Positions 44,466 to 53,147 of a DNA stretch of 64,000 nucleotides are shown one piece after another. The notes under the pieces are model-generated. The model ran no database searches and had not been told where the DNA came from. It saw only the letters and a list, made by a program, of their open reading frames with translations. Within the stretch, counting starts at the first letter, position 1; the number at the start of each line of letters is the position of its first letter. Made by a program: the position numbers and the translations under genes. Origin of the DNA: Micromonospora halotolerans (GTDB lineage Bacteria; Actinomycetota; Actinomycetes; Mycobacteriales; Micromonosporaceae); contig NZ_CP134876.1 in assembly GCF_032108445.1 (NCBI RefSeq), positions 4,650,001 to 4,714,000 of the forward strand, read 5' to 3'.

Positions 44466-45023
44466 ATGCGCAAGCTCGTCTACTGGGTGCACCAGTCGGT
44501 CGACGGCTTCATCGAGGGGCCGAACGGGGAGTTCGACTGGGCGGACATGGGGCCGGAGCTGTCGGCGTACTCCATGGAGCTGACCGACCGGGCCGACGCC
44601 TTCCTCTACGGCCGCAAGGTGTGGGAGTTGATGTCCTGGTACTGGCCGCGCGCCGAGCAGATCTCCCAGGACCCCCACGACGTGGCGTTCGCTCCCGTCT
44701 GGGCCCGCACCCCGAAGATCGTCGTCTCGCGGACCCTGGAGAGCGCCGAGTACGGCGCCCGGGTCATCGGCCGCGACCTGGCCGCCGAGGTCGCCGAGCT
44801 GAAGGCGCAGCCGGGCCGGGACCTGCTGCTCACCGGCGGCTCCGGCGCGGCGGCCGCGCTGGGCGAGCTGGGGCTGGTCGACGAGTACCAGGTGGTGGTG
44901 CACCCGGTCGTGCTGGGCGGGGGCAGCCCCGTCTTCCCTGGCAAGGAGCGCCTCGGCCTGCGGCTGACCGGCACCCGGGCCTTCGACGGCCGGTCGGTGC
45001 TGCTGCGCTACGAGCGGGCGTGA
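44466..45023 (+). CDS. RibD/dihydrofolate reductase-fold protein
   Basis: A 185-residue protein of the RibD C-terminal/DHFR superfamily: RKLVYWVHQSVDGFIEGPNGEFDW at the start, then FLYGRKVWELMSWYW, KIVVSRTL, LLLTGGSGAAAALGELGLVDEYQVVVHPVVLGGGSPVFPG. NADPH-dependent reduction is the family reaction; stand-alone members have mostly unknown substrates and do not act as genuine folate reductases. ATG 44466 follows CGGAGGAC. It is convergent with the ThDP enzyme gene, 4 bp between stops. Confidence 0.85.
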   Translation: MRKLVYWVHQSVDGFIEGPNGEFDWADMGPELSAYSMELTDRADAFLYGRKVWELMSWYWPRAEQISQDPHDVAFAPVWARTPKIVVSRTLESAEYGARVIGRDLAAEVAELKAQPGRDLLLTGGSGAAAALGELGLVDEYQVVVHPVVLGGGSPVFPGKERLGLRLTGTRAFDGRSVLLRYERA

Positions 45024-45027
45024 CTCC

Positions 45028-46866
45028 TCACCGTCCCCGGCGGCGGGGACGGTACGTGGCCAGGACCGAGGGCAGGCCGCGCCGGATGATCTCCGTCCGG
45101 TCGCTGTCCCCGCGCAGCACCGCGGCGGCCGTCTTGCGGGCCTGCTCGGCGGTGAAGTGCGGGGGCAGCATCAGCTCCGCCGGGTCGACGACCGCGTTCA
45201 CCACCACCGGCCGGTCGGCGGTGAGCGCCCGCTGCCACAGGTCGGGCACCTGGTCGGGGGAGTCGACCAGCACCCCGTCGAGCCCCAGCACCTCGGCCCA
45301 CCGGTGGTACGCCACGTCCGGCAGGTCCTGGCTCGCCGGGAACATCGGCGTCCCCTCGCCGGAGCGCTGCTCCCAGCTCACGAAGGACAGGTCGCGGTTG
45401 TTGAGCACCAGCACCACGAACCGCGGGTCCGCCCACTCCCGCCAGTACTTCGCCACGGTGATCAGCTCGTTGACCCCGTTCATCTGCATGGCACCGTCGC
45501 CGATCAGCGCGATCAGCGGGCGGTCCGGGTGGGCGAACTTCGCGCTGATGGCGTACGGCATCGCGCCGCCCATCGAGAGCAGGGTGCCGGAGAGGCTGGC
45601 CAGCATGCCGGGGCGGACCCGGATGTGGCGGGCGTACCAGGCGGTCGCCGTGCCGCAGTCCACCGCCAGCATGGCGTCGTCCGGCAGGGCGTCGTCCAGG
45701 GTCGCGAAGAGCAGCTGCGGGTTCACCGGGTCGGCCGCCTGCTCGGCCACCTCCCGCTGGGACTGCCGCCACTTCGCGGTGGCGTCGGCCAGGGTGGCCC
45801 GCCAGGCGGTCGGCACCGGCCCGGTGCCCAGCTCCCGCAGCAGCGCCCGCAGGGTCGGTGCGGCGTCCCCGGTCAGGTTCACCTCGGTCGGGTAGCGCAG
45901 CCCCATCCGGCTGCCGTCCAGGTCGATCTGCACGGCCCGGGCCGTGCCCTGCGGCGGATAGAACTCCGAGTACGGCATGTTGCTGCCCACGATCAGCAGC
46001 CGGTCGCACTCCTGCATGAGCTGCCAGCTCGGGCGGCTGCCCAGCAGGCCGATCGCGCCGGTCACCCAGGGCTCCCGGTGGTCGACTGCGGCGAAGCCGA
46101 GCAGGGCCGTGGCCACCCCGGCGCCGAGCCGGTCGGCGACCCGGCGGACCTCGTCCTCCGCGCCGAGGGCGCCCTGCCCGACCAGCATGGCGACCTTCTC
46201 GCCGCCGCGCAGCACCTCGGCCGCCCGGCGCACCTCCCCCTCCGGCGGCACGGTCGGCATGCTGCTGGGCACCGCGCTGGTGTGGTAGTAGCCGTGCGCG
46301 TGCGGCGGCTCCGGCACCGCCGGCTCGTCCTGCACGTCCGAGGGGAGCACCAGGGCGGTGACCGTACGCCGGGCCAGGGCGGTCCGGCAGGCCCGGTCGA
46401 CCAGATGCCGCGCCTGCGACGGGTCGTCGAGCTGGGCCAGGAAGGCCGACGCCACGTCCTTGTAGAGGGCGAGCAGGTCGACCTCCTGGTAGTACCCGCC
46501 GCCCTCGGCGGGCAGCGCCGTGTGCCCGAGCAGGGCCACCACCGGCTGGTGGTCGAGCTTGGCGTCGTACAGGCCGTTGAGCACGTGGATCGCCCCGGGG
46601 CCGCTGGTCACCACCACGCACCCGAGCGGACCGCCGCCGTACTTGACGTGGGCGCTGGCCGCGAAGCCCGCCGTCTCCTCGTGCCGCACCTGGATGAACT
46701 CGGCGCGGCCGGCGGCGCGTTGCAGCGCCGAGGTCATGCCGTTGATGCCGTCTCCGGGGTAGCCGTAGTAGCGGTGCACGCCCCACTCGGCCAGCCGGGC
46801 CACGATGTAGTCGGCGACCGTGGCGTCCCGGGGCAGCCGGCCGTCGCCGGTGGGGTCCGCGCTCAT
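45028..46866 (-). CDS. Thiamine-diphosphate enzyme, pyruvate oxidase-like
   Basis: A 612-residue ThDP-dependent enzyme of the acetolactate synthase / pyruvate oxidase group. The N-terminal domain has RHEETAGFAASAH with the ThDP-activating Glu63 or Glu64 and VVTSGPGAIHVLNGLYDAKLDHQPV; the central FAD/NAD-fold domain has SMPYSEFYPPQGTARAVQIDLD; the C-terminal ThDP-binding motif is GDGAMQMNGVNELITVAKYW...VLNN. Order and length fit pyruvate:quinone oxidoreductase (PoxB) or a related oxidase; acetolactate synthase is less likely with no small subunit nearby. AAGGGA lies 9 nt before ATG 46866. Confidence 0.85.
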   Translation of the reverse strand: MSADPTGDGRLPRDATVADYIVARLAEWGVHRYYGYPGDGINGMTSALQRAAGRAEFIQVRHEETAGFAASAHVKYGGGPLGCVVVTSGPGAIHVLNGLYDAKLDHQPVVALLGHTALPAEGGGYYQEVDLLALYKDVASAFLAQLDDPSQARHLVDRACRTALARRTVTALVLPSDVQDEPAVPEPPHAHGYYHTSAVPSSMPTVPPEGEVRRAAEVLRGGEKVAMLVGQGALGAEDEVRRVADRLGAGVATALLGFAAVDHREPWVTGAIGLLGSRPSWQLMQECDRLLIVGSNMPYSEFYPPQGTARAVQIDLDGSRMGLRYPTEVNLTGDAAPTLRALLRELGTGPVPTAWRATLADATAKWRQSQREVAEQAADPVNPQLLFATLDDALPDDAMLAVDCGTATAWYARHIRVRPGMLASLSGTLLSMGGAMPYAISAKFAHPDRPLIALIGDGAMQMNGVNELITVAKYWREWADPRFVVLVLNNRDLSFVSWEQRSGEGTPMFPASQDLPDVAYHRWAEVLGLDGVLVDSPDQVPDLWQRALTADRPVVVNAVVDPAELMLPPHFTAEQARKTAAAVLRGDSDRTEIIRRGLPSVLATYRPRRRGR

Positions 46867-46977
46867 CGTGGTGATCCCTTCGTCGCTGTCCGCTTTCCCC
46901 GGGCTCCGTTCCCCGCCCGGTACGGCGGAAACCCGGGCCGTGCCGGACCGGACGGGCCGACCAGGCAGAATCGTCCG

Positions 46978-47787
46978 GTGCCCGTCCACGAGATCACCGA
47001 CCCCGACGACGACCGGATCGCCGACTACCGCGCGCTGACCGACGTGGAGCTGCGCACCCGCTGGGAGCCCCCGCACGGGCTGTTCATCGCCGAGGGGGAG
47101 CTGGTGCTGCGGCGGGCGCTGCGGGCCGGCTACCCGGCCCGGTCGTACCTGGTCGACGCCAAGCGGGTGGACCAGCTCGCCGACCTGGACACGGGCGACA
47201 CCCCCGTCTACGCGGCCACCCAGGAGGTGCTGCAGCGGGCCACCGGCTTCCACGTGCACCGGGGCGTGCTCGCCTCGTTCCGCCGCAAGCCGCTGCCGTC
47301 CGCCGCCGAGGTGCTGGCCACCGCCCGCCGGGTGGTGATCCTGGAGGACGTCAACAACCACACCAACCTGGGCGCGATCTTCCGGGCCGTGGCGGCGCTC
47401 GGGGTGGACGCCGTGCTGCTCTCGCCGACCTGCGCCGACCCGCTCTACCGGCGCAGCGTCCGGGTCAGCATGGGCGAGGTCTTCGCCATCCCGTACGCGA
47501 AGCTGGAGCCCTGGCCGGACGCGCTCGGCCAGGTCCGGGCGGCGGGTTTCACGGTGCTGGCCATGACGCCCGCCCCGGACGCGGTGCCGATCCAGCGGCT
47601 GGACGCCGGGCAGCGGGCCCGCGCGGCCCTGCTCATGGGGGCCGAGGGCGCCGGCCTGACCGCGGCCGCCATGGGCGCCAGCGACGTGCGGGTGGTGATC
47701 CCCATGCGGCGCGGGGTGGACTCGCTCAACGTGGCCGCCGCCACCGCGGTCGCCTGCTGGGAGCTGGGCCGCGACGACCCGCTGTGA
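46978..47787 (+). CDS. TrmH/SpoU-family RNA 2'-O-methyltransferase
   Basis: A 269-residue SPOUT methyltransferase. A substrate-binding N-terminal domain (TRWEPPHGLFIAEGELVLRRALRAGYPARSYLV) is followed by the trefoil-knot SpoU core: VVILEDVNNHTNLGAIFRAVAALGVDAVLLSP (motif 1), LLMGAEGAGL (motif 2) and IPMRRGVDSLNVAAATAVACWE (motif 3). Target is rRNA or tRNA ribose, site unknown. CAGAAT ends 6 nt before the GTG, suggesting a leaderless start. It is divergent from the oxidase gene. Confidence 0.9.
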   Translation: MPVHEITDPDDDRIADYRALTDVELRTRWEPPHGLFIAEGELVLRRALRAGYPARSYLVDAKRVDQLADLDTGDTPVYAATQEVLQRATGFHVHRGVLASFRRKPLPSAAEVLATARRVVILEDVNNHTNLGAIFRAVAALGVDAVLLSPTCADPLYRRSVRVSMGEVFAIPYAKLEPWPDALGQVRAAGFTVLAMTPAPDAVPIQRLDAGQRARAALLMGAEGAGLTAAAMGASDVRVVIPMRRGVDSLNVAAATAVACWELGRDDPL

Positions 47788-47845
47788 ACGCCGGGGCCGC
47801 CCGGCACGCTCGGCATCGGCGGTGACGCAGGGTAGCGTGTCGCCC

Positions 47846-49762
47846 GTGTTCCCTACCGTCCGTGAGGTGCTCGCCCTGGTGCCGGTGCGCCACGGCGCGC
47901 CGCGCCTGGTCGCCGGGGACGCGGGCCTGGACCGGCCGGTGCGCTGGGTGCACGTGGCCGAGGTGCCGGACATCGCCACCCTGCTCGGCGGCGGCGAGCT
48001 GGTGCTCACCACCGGGATCGGGCTGCCCGCCGACGACGCCGGTCTGCGCGCGTTCATCGGCGACCTGGCCGACGTCGGGGTCTCCGGGCTGGTCGTGGAG
48101 CTGGGCCGGCGCTACGTCAGCGCGGTGCCCCGGGTGATGGCGGCCGCCGCCGAGCGGCGCGGGCTGCCCCTGGTCGAGCTGCGCCGGGCCACCCCGTTCG
48201 TGCGGATCACCGAGGCGGTGCACGCGCTGATCGTGGACGCCCAGCTCACCGAGCTGCGCGCCACCGAGGAGATCCACCAGCGGTTCACCGAGCTCTCCGT
48301 GGAGGGCGCCGAGCCGGCCGAGGTGGTCCGGCAGGCCGCCGAGCTGGCCGGCTGCCCGGTGGTGCTGGAGAACCTGTCCCGGCAGGTGCTCGCGTACGAC
48401 CCGGCGGGAGAGAGCGCCGAGCTGCTGCTGGACGGCTGGGAGCAGCACTCCCGGGGGATCCGGCCGGCCGGGCGGACCGCGTACGACCCGGACAGCGGGT
48501 GGCTGGTGACCACCGTCGGCGCCCGGGGCCAGGACTGGGGACGGCTGCTGCTGCGCTGGCCGGCCGGCGTCGAGCTGACCACCCGCGGGCCGGCCCCGAC
48601 GCGGGCCGGGGCGCACCGGGAACCGGTGGACACCGCCGGGGCGACCGACCTCACGACAGATTCCACCGGCGGCACCCCCGTTGACGGCGGGCCGGCACCG
48701 CACCGGGGTCCCGGGACGGACGTCACCCCGCCCACCCGGATCACCATCCTGATCGAGCGGGCCGCCTCCACCCTGGCCCTGGGCCGGCTGATCCGGCGCG
48801 ACGCCGAGGGGCTGGAACGGCAGATCCACCGCACCCTGCTCACCGCCCTGATCGACCACTCCCGTCCGGTGGACGAGGTGGCGCTGCGCGCCAAGGCGCT
48901 CGGCGTGACCCTGGACCGCCGGCACCTGGTCGGCGTGGTGGTGCGGCACCGGGCCGACGACCCGGCCGAGGGCGGCGGGCCGGGCCCGGACACCGGCCCG
49001 GACGCCGGCCAGGCCCGGCTGCGCGACCTCGCCGAGGCGGTCGGCCAGGCGCTGCGCGAGGCCAAGCTCACCGCGCTGACCAGCGCCGTCGACGACCAGG
49101 CGGTCGGCGCGCTGCTGGCGCTGCCCGACCCGGCCGCCGAGGAGAAGGCGCTCGCCGCGTTCGCCGCCGCGCTGCGCCGGGTACGCCTCGACGCCGACCC
49201 GCCCCGGCCACCGGCGCCCCGCTCCGGCCGCCCCGGCGAACCGGCCGCCCGCGCGGTTCCCGGCGCCGCCGTGCGCGCCACCGACCCGGCGTCCCGCCCG
49301 CGCCCGGCCGGCCCGGCGTTGATCGTGGCGGCCGGTTCGGGGGTGGGCAGCCTGCGGGAGGCCCGCCGCTCGCTGGTGGAGGCCCGGCAGCTCGCCGAGG
49401 CGGCCCGCCGGGACCGGCGCGACCTGCCCTACTTCCGGCTGCCGCACGTCGGGCTGGCCGGCCTGCTGCACCTGCTCCGGGACGAGCCGCGCCTGCAGAC
49501 CTTCGTCGAACGCGAACTGGGCGGTCTGCTGGCGTACGACGCCCAGCACCCGAGGGAGCAGCTGCTCGGCACCCTCCGGGCGTACCTGGAACAGGGCCGC
49601 AACAAGTCCGCGGCGGCCGCCGCGGCGCACCTGTCCCGGCCGGCCTTCTACGAGCGGCTGGCCCGCATCGGCCGCATCCTCGAGGTCGACCTCGACTCGG
49701 TGGAGGCCTGCCTCTCGCTCCACGTGGCCCTGCTGGCCCTCGACGCCGTCCGCACCCCCTGA
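47846..49762 (+). CDS. PucR-family transcriptional regulator
   Basis: A 638-residue regulator. The N-terminal PucR domain (TVREVLALVPVRHGAPRLVAGDAGLDRPVRWVHVAEVPD) senses purine- or amine-related signals in the family; the middle is a GGDEF-like/CdaR-like region interrupted by a Pro/Gly/Ala-rich stretch (about residues 400-485); the C-terminal HTH is LRAYLEQGRNKSAAAAAAHLSRPAFYERLARIGRIL. TAGCGT stands 7 nt before the GTG (47846) with no ribosome site. PucR proteins often control amine or pyrimidine catabolism, so the aminotransferase/dehydrogenase pair at 56-58.8 kb is a possible target, though 6 kb away. Confidence 0.87.
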   Translation: MFPTVREVLALVPVRHGAPRLVAGDAGLDRPVRWVHVAEVPDIATLLGGGELVLTTGIGLPADDAGLRAFIGDLADVGVSGLVVELGRRYVSAVPRVMAAAAERRGLPLVELRRATPFVRITEAVHALIVDAQLTELRATEEIHQRFTELSVEGAEPAEVVRQAAELAGCPVVLENLSRQVLAYDPAGESAELLLDGWEQHSRGIRPAGRTAYDPDSGWLVTTVGARGQDWGRLLLRWPAGVELTTRGPAPTRAGAHREPVDTAGATDLTTDSTGGTPVDGGPAPHRGPGTDVTPPTRITILIERAASTLALGRLIRRDAEGLERQIHRTLLTALIDHSRPVDEVALRAKALGVTLDRRHLVGVVVRHRADDPAEGGGPGPDTGPDAGQARLRDLAEAVGQALREAKLTALTSAVDDQAVGALLALPDPAAEEKALAAFAAALRRVRLDADPPRPPAPRSGRPGEPAARAVPGAAVRATDPASRPRPAGPALIVAAGSGVGSLREARRSLVEARQLAEAARRDRRDLPYFRLPHVGLAGLLHLLRDEPRLQTFVERELGGLLAYDAQHPREQLLGTLRAYLEQGRNKSAAAAAAHLSRPAFYERLARIGRILEVDLDSVEACLSLHVALLALDAVRTP

Positions 49763-49773
49763 CGGCGCAGGGG

Positions 49774-51123
49774 TCAGGTCAGGGCCGTGAGGGCCTTGGC
49801 GTAGGGGGCCGGGACGTAGGTGGGGCCGCCGGGGGTGAAGACGTCCGAGGTGGCTGCCGTCGACCACGCCGTGGGCGGCACCGCGTCGACCAGGGCGCGG
49901 ACCACCGGGGCGTCGCGCCACTGCTCCTGCTCGGCGAGCAGGCTCAGCGCGACCACCGACTCCTCCACCTCGCCGACGCACTCGAACGGCTTGTGCCCGT
50001 CGACGCCCAGCAGCTCCCGGTAGCCGGGAATCTGCGACTCGTCGGCCAGCAGGTCGCCGCCGAAGATCGCGGTGATCCGTTCCCGGGACATGAACGGGGC
50101 CATGGCCAGGAAGACGAACCGGCACTTCGGGCAGTCGCGGCACCAGCGCTCGCTCGGGTCGCGCAGCTTGAACGCGGCGTTGCAGCTGGTCACCACGGCG
50201 TCGTAGCGCTCGGTCTCGGCGAAGAGCCGGGCGATGTGCAGCTCGGACAGCGACCGCAGCAGCGAGAAGTACGGCTCGGTGAGCCCAACGTGCTCGGCCA
50301 GCGCGACCCGCAGCAGCCCCTCCGCCTCGACGCCCTTGGACCACTGGTGGTTGATCTCGTGGCCGTGCCAGACGAGGTTCGGGTCGGACGCCGAGCGCTC
50401 GTTGGACATCACCACCGGCCCGAGCCCGTGCAGCACGGCCGTGGCGACCGCGATGAGCGAGTTGATGGCGGTGACCGGGATGTGTCCGTTCAACGCGCCG
50501 GCCGCGTTGAGGTCGAACAGCACCGGGTCGATCCGCCGGCGCGCGGCGAGCGGCACCAGGTCGGACGCCTCGTTGACCGAGACGATGACGTGGTTCGGGT
50601 TGACCGAGAAGGGCACCGGGTCGAAGCCTGCCCGGCGCAACGCCTCCAGCGTGACGATGGAGTCCTTGCCACCGCCGACGGCCGACAGCGGCCGGCGGTC
50701 CGAGTCGTCGTACACCCGGGGCGGGGCGACCTCACCGGCCGGCACCTCGGGGCGCAGCTCCAGCACGTGCGGCAGCTGGTTGCGGTACGCGTACTCGGCG
50801 AGGCCCTTCGTGTAGACGGCGGTGACGAGGTCGGCGGCGGCCGCGCCCAGCGGCGCCGGCAGCACCAGCCGGGGCGGCGCGGCGGTCTTGTAGTAGCTGA
50901 CCCCGGCGACCACGTGCAGCAGTTCGAGGACCCGGGCGAGGGTGGCCGCCGTCTCGTCGGACGCCGGCTCCGCCGGCAGGGGCAGGGTGACCACCTCGGT
51001 GAACCGCTGCTCACCGTCGGGGCCGGTCAGGGCGTAGTCGAACAACACCTCGCCCGTGGCGAAGTCGATCGAGTAGGACGGGAAGGTGAAGGCGTCCATC
51101 CGCCGCAGCTGCTCGTTGGGCAC
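49774..51123 (-). CDS. murL: UDP-MurNAc-L-Ala-L-Glu epimerase
   Basis: A 449-residue protein matching MurL, which epimerises the terminal L-Glu of UDP-MurNAc-L-Ala-L-Glu to D-Glu. Visible features are the ATP-type loop SAVGGGKDSIVTLEALRRAGFDP, HGHEINHQWSKGVEAEGL, SCNAAFKLRDPSERWCRDCPKCRFVFLAMAPF and FGGDLLADESQIPGYRELLGVDGHKPFECVGE. Divergent from murD2 with 90 bp between starts, the arrangement first shown in Xanthomonas oryzae and recalled in actinomycetes. GTG 51123 has TAGTAT 5 nt upstream, a leaderless start; ATG 51099 is an alternative. Confidence 0.9.
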   Translation of the reverse strand: MPNEQLRRMDAFTFPSYSIDFATGEVLFDYALTGPDGEQRFTEVVTLPLPAEPASDETAATLARVLELLHVVAGVSYYKTAAPPRLVLPAPLGAAAADLVTAVYTKGLAEYAYRNQLPHVLELRPEVPAGEVAPPRVYDDSDRRPLSAVGGGKDSIVTLEALRRAGFDPVPFSVNPNHVIVSVNEASDLVPLAARRRIDPVLFDLNAAGALNGHIPVTAINSLIAVATAVLHGLGPVVMSNERSASDPNLVWHGHEINHQWSKGVEAEGLLRVALAEHVGLTEPYFSLLRSLSELHIARLFAETERYDAVVTSCNAAFKLRDPSERWCRDCPKCRFVFLAMAPFMSRERITAIFGGDLLADESQIPGYRELLGVDGHKPFECVGEVEESVVALSLLAEQEQWRDAPVVRALVDAVPPTAWSTAATSDVFTPGGPTYVPAPYAKALTALT

Positions 51124-51128
51124 ACGCC

Positions 51129-51134
51129 ATACTA
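51129..51134 (-). promoter_or_regulatory. -10 box of murL
   Basis: The minus strand reads TAGTAT, a near-consensus -10 hexamer, 5 nt before the GTG of murL. No Shine-Dalgarno sequence fits between, so the message is likely leaderless. Confidence 0.55.
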
Positions 51135-51213
51135 GGCCCTGGTTCGTCCGGCCGTGTCCGGCTGTGCCGGACCGCACCCGCCCACCCGCCGACCCGATCC
51201 CCGAGGAGAGCCC

Positions 51214-52560
51214 GTGCGCCTGTCTGATCTGCGCGGACGTCATGTCGCCGTCTGGGGCGCCGGCCGTGAGGGCCGGGCCGCGGTGATCGCGATCGCCGCG
51301 CACGGCCCGGCCGACCTGGTGGCCGTCGACGACAGCGCGAACTTCCTCACCCTGCCCTGGGAGGGCCCACTCGCCGCGGCCGCGCCGCTGGTCACCGGGG
51401 AGGACGGCTTCGCCCGGCTGGCCGCCGCCGACGTCGTGGTCCGCTCGCCGGGGGTGCCGAACACCCACCGGTGGATGGTGGAGCTGCGCCGCCGCGCCGT
51501 GCCGGTGACCCAGGGCAGTGCGCTCTGGATGGCCGACCACGCGGACCGGACCGTCGGGGTGACCGGCAGCAAGGGCAAGAGCACCACCTCCAGCCTGATC
51601 AGCCACCTGCTCACCGCGATGGACCGGCCGAACGTGTTCGGCGGCAACATCGGGGTGCCGCTGCTCGACCTGCCCGAGGCGGAGCTGTACGTGCTGGAGC
51701 TCTCCAGCTACCAGTGCGCCGACCTGACCGACTCGCCCCGGGTGGCGGTGGTGACCGCGCTGTTCCCCGAGCACCTCGACGCGCACGGCGGCGAGCGGGA
51801 GTACTACCGGGACAAGCTCAACCTGCTGGCGCACGGCCCGCACACCGTGGTGGTCAACGGCGCCGACCCGCGCCTGGCGCTCGAACTGGGCGACCGGGCG
51901 GCGGTCCGGGCCGGCTCGCCGGACGCCACCCACGTGGCCAGCGGCCCGGACGGCGCACCCTGGTTCCACCTGCGGGACACCCCGCTCTTCCCGCGCGCCG
52001 TGCTGCCCCTGGTCGGCCGGCACAACGAGGGCAACCTCTGCGTCGCCCTGGCGGTGCTCGACGCGCTCGGCGTCGACGTGGCGGCCCGCAAGGACAGCCT
52101 CGCCGTCGCGGTCGCCGGGTTCCAGGGCCTCGCCCACCGGCTCACCGAGATTCCCGACCCGTCCGGGCTCACCTTCGTCGACGACACGCTGGCCACCAGC
52201 CCGTACGCGGCCATGCACGCCATCGACGCGTACGAGGGGCGGCCGTTGACCGTCATCGTCGGCGGGACGGACCGGGGGTTGGACTACACCCCGCTGCGCG
52301 ACCATCTGGCCGAGCGGGACCTCACCGTCATCGGCATCCCGGACAGCGGCCCCCGGATCGTCGAGGTCCTGGCCGGGCTGCCGGCGGTGCGCACCGAGAT
52401 CGCCGAGGACCTGGTCGCCGCGGTGGGGCTGGCCCGCAAGCTGACCCCGGCGGGCGGGGTGGTGCTGCTGTCGCCGGCCGCGCCAAGCTACGGCCGGTTC
52501 CGCAACTTCGAGCACCGCTCGGAGGTGTTCGCGCAGGCGGTCGCCGACACCGTCCGCTGA
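51214..52560 (+). CDS. murD2: UDP-N-acetylmuramoyl-L-alanine--L-glutamate ligase
   Basis: A 448-residue Mur ligase adding glutamate to UDP-MurNAc-L-Ala. The ATP loop is GSKGKSTT (about residues 115-122); ELSSYQCADL, ALFPEHLDAHGG, GRHNEGNLCVAL and FVDDTLATSP are Mur-ligase landmarks. It groups with MurD2, which uses L-Glu rather than D-Glu, because it sits head-to-head with murL; sequence alone does not prove substrate stereochemistry. GTG 51214 follows GAGGAGAG. Together the pair offers a route to the D-Glu stem without free D-Glu from MurI. Confidence 0.88.
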   Translation: MRLSDLRGRHVAVWGAGREGRAAVIAIAAHGPADLVAVDDSANFLTLPWEGPLAAAAPLVTGEDGFARLAAADVVVRSPGVPNTHRWMVELRRRAVPVTQGSALWMADHADRTVGVTGSKGKSTTSSLISHLLTAMDRPNVFGGNIGVPLLDLPEAELYVLELSSYQCADLTDSPRVAVVTALFPEHLDAHGGEREYYRDKLNLLAHGPHTVVVNGADPRLALELGDRAAVRAGSPDATHVASGPDGAPWFHLRDTPLFPRAVLPLVGRHNEGNLCVALAVLDALGVDVAARKDSLAVAVAGFQGLAHRLTEIPDPSGLTFVDDTLATSPYAAMHAIDAYEGRPLTVIVGGTDRGLDYTPLRDHLAERDLTVIGIPDSGPRIVEVLAGLPAVRTEIAEDLVAAVGLARKLTPAGGVVLLSPAAPSYGRFRNFEHRSEVFAQAVADTVR

Positions 52561-52614
52561 GTCGGGCCGGCCGGGGCCTGGTCGGCGCCGGTCCACCGGA
52601 CTAACGTCGTGATC

Positions 52615-52980
52615 ATGGCGGTGACGGTGGACGTGGACCCGGAGCGGCTGGTGGTCCGGCTCAGCGGGGCCGACCGGTTCTGGGCGCTGACGGCGGGGGT
52701 CGCGGTGCCCACCGAGGCGGTCACGTCGGTCCGCCCGGTGTCCCGCGCGGAGGCGTACCGGCGGGGCTCCGGCTTCCGGTTGCCGGGCGCCTACTGGCCG
52801 GGGCTGATCATGGCGGGCCGCTACGTGTCCCGGTCCACCGGGCGGTCGTTCTGGTGCGTGCACCGCGCCGACGAGGTGCTGCTGGTGGAGCTGGCGGGGC
52901 AGACGTACGACCGGCTGGTCCTGGAGGTGGACGAGCCGGCGGAGGTGTCCCGGGCGATCGCCCGGGCCCGCTTCCGCTGA
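52615..52980 (+). CDS. Small hypothetical protein, bacterial PH-like fold
   Basis: A 121-residue protein rich in beta strands: VTVDVDPERLVVRLSGADRFWALTAGVAVPTEAVTSVRPV, then RYVSRSTGRSFWCVHRADEVLLVELAGQTYDRLVLEVDEPAEVSRAIARARF. The strand pattern with a final helix resembles short bacterial PH-like domains. TAACGT lies 7 nt before the ATG, and no ribosome site is present. Function unknown; it follows murD2 by 54 bp but has its own promoter signal. Confidence 0.65.
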   Translation: MAVTVDVDPERLVVRLSGADRFWALTAGVAVPTEAVTSVRPVSRAEAYRRGSGFRLPGAYWPGLIMAGRYVSRSTGRSFWCVHRADEVLLVELAGQTYDRLVLEVDEPAEVSRAIARARFR

Positions 52981-52981
52981 C

Positions 52982-53119
52982 TCAGCCGTACCGGGCCACC
53001 AACCAGGTGCTGACCAAGTCCTCCGGGCCCAGCCTCTGCTTCGGCACGGCGTGCTTCTCCCCGACGTACTCGCCGGTGCGGGACACCAGCAGGACCGGCA
53101 GCCCCGCCGTCCACGTCAA
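52982..53119 (-). pseudogene. Short open frame, possible gene remnant
   Basis: A 45-codon minus-strand frame (TTG start at 53119) reads LTWTAGLPVLLVSRTGEYVG then EKHAVPKQRLGPEDLVSTWLVARYG. The amino-acid composition looks coding, but there is no ribosome site and no full domain. It fills the gap between the PH-like gene and the next minus-strand gene. It may be the decayed 3' end of a lost gene or a small protein. Confidence 0.3.
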
Positions 53120-53147
53120 CTGACCACCCGGCCCCGCCGTGTGCCGG

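Noticed and set aside
44466..45023. Genuine dihydrofolate reductase or riboflavin-pathway RibD
   Set aside because: Only the RibD C-terminal type fold is present; no deaminase domain, no rib genes or thymidylate synthase nearby.
45028..46866. Acetolactate synthase large subunit
   Set aside because: No small regulatory subunit or ketol-acid reductoisomerase gene is adjacent; the stand-alone arrangement fits a pyruvate oxidase better. Not fully excluded.
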